From the NCBI GenBank assembly GCA_020630045.1, contig JAHDCE010000158.1, positions 1 to 8,280 of the forward strand: 8,280 nt of DNA, given 5' to 3'. The DNA comes from Saprospiraceae bacterium. Its GTDB lineage: Bacteria > Bacteroidota > Bacteroidia > Chitinophagales > Saprospiraceae. Position numbers and translations under genes: made by a program. Of the stretch, positions 6,658-8,280 are shown piece after piece (position 1 is the stretch's first letter; each line of letters starts with the position of its first letter). The notes beneath the pieces were generated by a model, which searched no databases, was not told the DNA's origin, and saw nothing but the letters and a program-made list of their open reading frames with translations.

Positions 6658-6673
6658 TTCCCCTTACGGGGAA
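6658..6673. other. Short hairpin after menB
   Basis: TTCCCC (6658-6663) and GGGGAA (6668-6673) form a 6-bp stem around a TTAC loop, 37 bases after the menB stop. No T-run follows, so it is at best a weak terminator or a transcript-end stabiliser. It ends five bases before the candidate -7 box of the helicase gene and could also affect that promoter. Confidence 0.35.
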
Positions 6674-6677
6674 TTCA

Positions 6678-6685
6678 TATCTTTG
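6678..6685 (+). promoter_or_regulatory. Candidate -7 box (TATCTTTG) for the helicase gene
   Basis: A full match to TAnnTTTG, ending 19 bases before the ATG at 6705. This would leave a very short untranslated leader. A TTG at 6643-6645 is too far upstream to be a normal -33 element. The box supports separate transcription of the helicase from the tdh-kbl-menB unit. Confidence 0.45.
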
Positions 6686-6704
6686 TGGAAAACCTAGGAG
6701 AGAT

Positions 6705-8042
6705 ATGTTATTTACAGAGATGAACTTGTCCAAATCATTGCTGAACGCACTTGAAGATTTGGAATATACGGACGCTACGCCTATTCAAGAGGAAGCGTTC
6801 AATCCTATCCTTTCCGGAAAAGATGTCCTAGGTATCGCCCAAACCGGAACCGGGAAAACATTTGCCTATCTACTGCCCATTCTCAGGGATTTAAAATATT
6901 CAAAGGAAGGCAACCTTCGAGTTTTGGTCGTTGTACCAACCCGGGAATTGGTACTCCAAGTCGCTGGTGAAATAGAGAAATTGACCAAGTATTCCACCGT
7001 TCGAGTCCTAGGAGTATATGGTGGCGTCAATTTAAAAACACACCTAAGGGAAGTAGCCGAAGGGGTCGATATCCTAGTCGCAACTCCGGGACGTTTAGTC
7101 GATTTGGCGCTAGCCAGATCGATAAAACTCAAAACCGTCAAAAAGTTGATAATCGATGAAGTAGATGAAATGCTCAACTTGGGTTTTCGTACCCAGTTGA
7201 CACAAATTTTTGATTTACTTCCTAGTAGACGACAAAACCTGATGTTCTCCGCAACACTAACAGAAGAAGTAGCAGGGATAACAGATACGTTTTTCAATGA
7301 TCCCGTACGAATAGAAGTAGCGGCTTCCGGTACACCGGTGGATAAAATCGAACAATCCGCATACCACATTCCCAATTATTACTCAAAAGTCAATTTGTTG
7401 GAACATCTCCTGCAAAATGATGAAGCCATGGACAAGGTGCTCATATTTGCCGGTACCAAAAAAATGGCGGATCGGATATTCGAAGCATTCAATGAAAAGT
7501 TTCCGGAACAATTCGGTGTCATCCATTCCAACAAATCACAAAATTATCGGATTCGATCCGTCAAAGACTTTGAAACGGGCAATATCAGAGTATTGATTGC
7601 CACAGACATCATCGCACGTGGATTGGATGTTCATGGTGTGAGCCATGTCATTAATTTTGATACCCCCGATGTCCGAGAAAACTATATACATAGGGTAGGG
7701 CGTACCGGTCGTGCCGACCGCACGGGTATTGCCATCACATTCGTGTCAAACGGAGAGGAAGAATACCAAATGGCGATAGAGGCATTGATGAAGACCACGA
7801 TTCCCCTCAAGGACGTTCCGCCGGAAGTCAAAATATCAAGCCGATTACTTCCTGAAGAAGTCCCGACCCAAGGAGGTGATAAAAATTATTTACCCGAATT
7901 CGACCTCAGTAAGTCCAAGGGAGCATTCCACGAGAAAAAACTAAAAAATCAGAAAGTCAATCTTGCTGATGAAAAAAGGAAAGCATTCCGTAAGGCAAAG
8001 AAAAATTGGGGTGGCCGTAAAGGGAGGAAAAAGAAAAAGTAG
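6705..8042 (+). CDS. DEAD-box ATP-dependent RNA helicase (RhlE-like) with DEVD motif II
   Basis: Unwinds RNA duplexes or remodels RNA-protein complexes using ATP. The likely role is ribosome assembly or RNA decay, but the exact paralogue cannot be named. All family motifs are present in the 445 residues: Q motif (PIQ, Q28), motif I AQTGTGKT (45-52), Ia PTREL (78-82), GG (106-107), Ib TPGR (127-130), motif II DEVD (151-154), motif III SAT (182-184), IV VLIFAGT (245-251), V TDIIARGLD (300-308) and VI HRVGRTGR (329-336). The tail from about 405 is Lys/Arg-rich, ending in GGRKGRKKKK, as in RNA-binding tails of RhlE-type helicases. The start at 6705 puts an AGGAGA stretch (6696-6701) 3 bases upstream, which is rather close; Met6 at 6720 is an alternative. 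The DEVD form departs from the canonical DEAD only at the third residue and should still support ATP hydrolysis. It appears to be a single-gene unit. Confidence 0.93.
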   Translation: MLFTEMNLSKSLLNALEDLEYTDATPIQEEAFNPILSGKDVLGIAQTGTGKTFAYLLPILRDLKYSKEGNLRVLVVVPTRELVLQVAGEIEKLTKYSTVRVLGVYGGVNLKTHLREVAEGVDILVATPGRLVDLALARSIKLKTVKKLIIDEVDEMLNLGFRTQLTQIFDLLPSRRQNLMFSATLTEEVAGITDTFFNDPVRIEVAASGTPVDKIEQSAYHIPNYYSKVNLLEHLLQNDEAMDKVLIFAGTKKMADRIFEAFNEKFPEQFGVIHSNKSQNYRIRSVKDFETGNIRVLIATDIIARGLDVHGVSHVINFDTPDVRENYIHRVGRTGRADRTGIAITFVSNGEEEYQMAIEALMKTTIPLKDVPPEVKISSRLLPEEVPTQGGDKNYLPEFDLSKSKGAFHEKKLKNQKVNLADEKRKAFRKAKKNWGGRKGRKKKK

Positions 8043-8091
8043 TACCGGTATTTTGGGTAATTGTGTTTAGTTATCGGAAAAATAAAGAAAT

Positions 8092-8280
8092 ATGACCTTG
8101 TTTATAGGAAAAAAGCCAAGAAAAGATAATCCCTACACTCAAATCATAATTAGTTTTTTAGATAATTACGGTGAAGGTTTAGCATTGCTCAAAGACTTAA
8201 ATTTAATCCTGAATCTATCGGAGGAACAATCTCATGAAGTCGTCTCATTCTTTTTAGAGTTAGCTTGTCAGTCACAAGCG
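8092..8280 (+). CDS. Unrecognised protein, 5' part only (runs off window)
   Basis: From the ATG at 8092 the frame stays open for 63 codons to the last base, so the gene is cut by the window edge. The peptide starts MTLFIGKKPRKDNPYTQI and continues with an amphipathic, leucine-rich stretch (IIISFLDNYGEGLALLKDL, then NLILNLSEEQSHEVVSFFLEL) that predicts as helical. There is no signal peptide or obvious membrane segment, so it is probably cytoplasmic. It begins 49 bases after the helicase stop with an A-rich leader (AAAAATAAAGAAAT) and only imperfect TAnnTTTG-like boxes. No family is recognised from this fragment. Chance openness over 63 codons in AT-rich DNA is possible, but the composition looks protein-like. 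Confidence 0.55.
   Translation, partial: MTLFIGKKPRKDNPYTQIIISFLDNYGEGLALLKDLNLILNLSEEQSHEVVSFFLELACQSQA

Noticed and set aside
4880..7075. Repeated CCTAGG hexamers in the kbl-menB-helicase region
   Set aside because: Most fall in coding sequence where CTA leucine codons meet a following G-start codon. There is no regular spacing or orientation to suggest a functional repeat.

Overview
The window looks like chromosomal DNA from a member of the Bacteroidota, perhaps a Saprospiria/Chitinophagia/Cytophagia-type marine or environmental lineage. The class is only a guess. The phylum call rests on several points: a very large secreted protein built from Ig-like modules typical of the phylum; A-rich translation starts with little Shine-Dalgarno sequence; TAnnTTTG-like -7 promoter boxes 19-31 bases before three start codons; and an SDR-type threonine dehydrogenase paired with a Bacteroidota-like glycine C-acetyltransferase. 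All genes lie on the + strand.

Layout. Bases 1-100 hold a strong intrinsic terminator belonging to a gene upstream of the window. Next come two exported proteins: a small, very basic one (214-525) and a 951-residue, extremely acidic, cysteine-rich surface-type protein (584-3439), closed by a second strong terminator (3473-3509). After a 188-bp gap with promoter-like elements lies a tight cluster. It starts with SDR L-threonine 3-dehydrogenase (3628-4593), followed by kbl, glycine C-acetyltransferase (4586-5771, broken by a frameshift near 5522), and menB, 1,4-dihydroxy-2-naphthoyl-CoA synthase (5778-6620). A separate unit encodes a DEAD-box RNA helicase with a DEVD motif II (6705-8042). An open frame starting at 8092 runs off the right edge.

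How the genes fit together. Tdh and Kbl catalyse consecutive steps of threonine breakdown (threonine to 2-amino-3-oxobutyrate to glycine plus acetyl-CoA). Their reading frames overlap by 8 bases, which suggests coupled translation. Kbl is split just after residue 312 by what looks like a net loss of 5 nt, so the second step is either lost or the assembly is wrong here. menB belongs to menaquinone synthesis and is probably carried on the same transcript.

Most unusual points: the kbl lesion; a 654-residue stretch of the large surface protein with no lysine or arginine; the lack of a recognisable type IX sorting domain on that protein; and its small, strongly basic exported neighbour. I saw no mobile element, CRISPR array, tRNA, rRNA or recognisable defence system.
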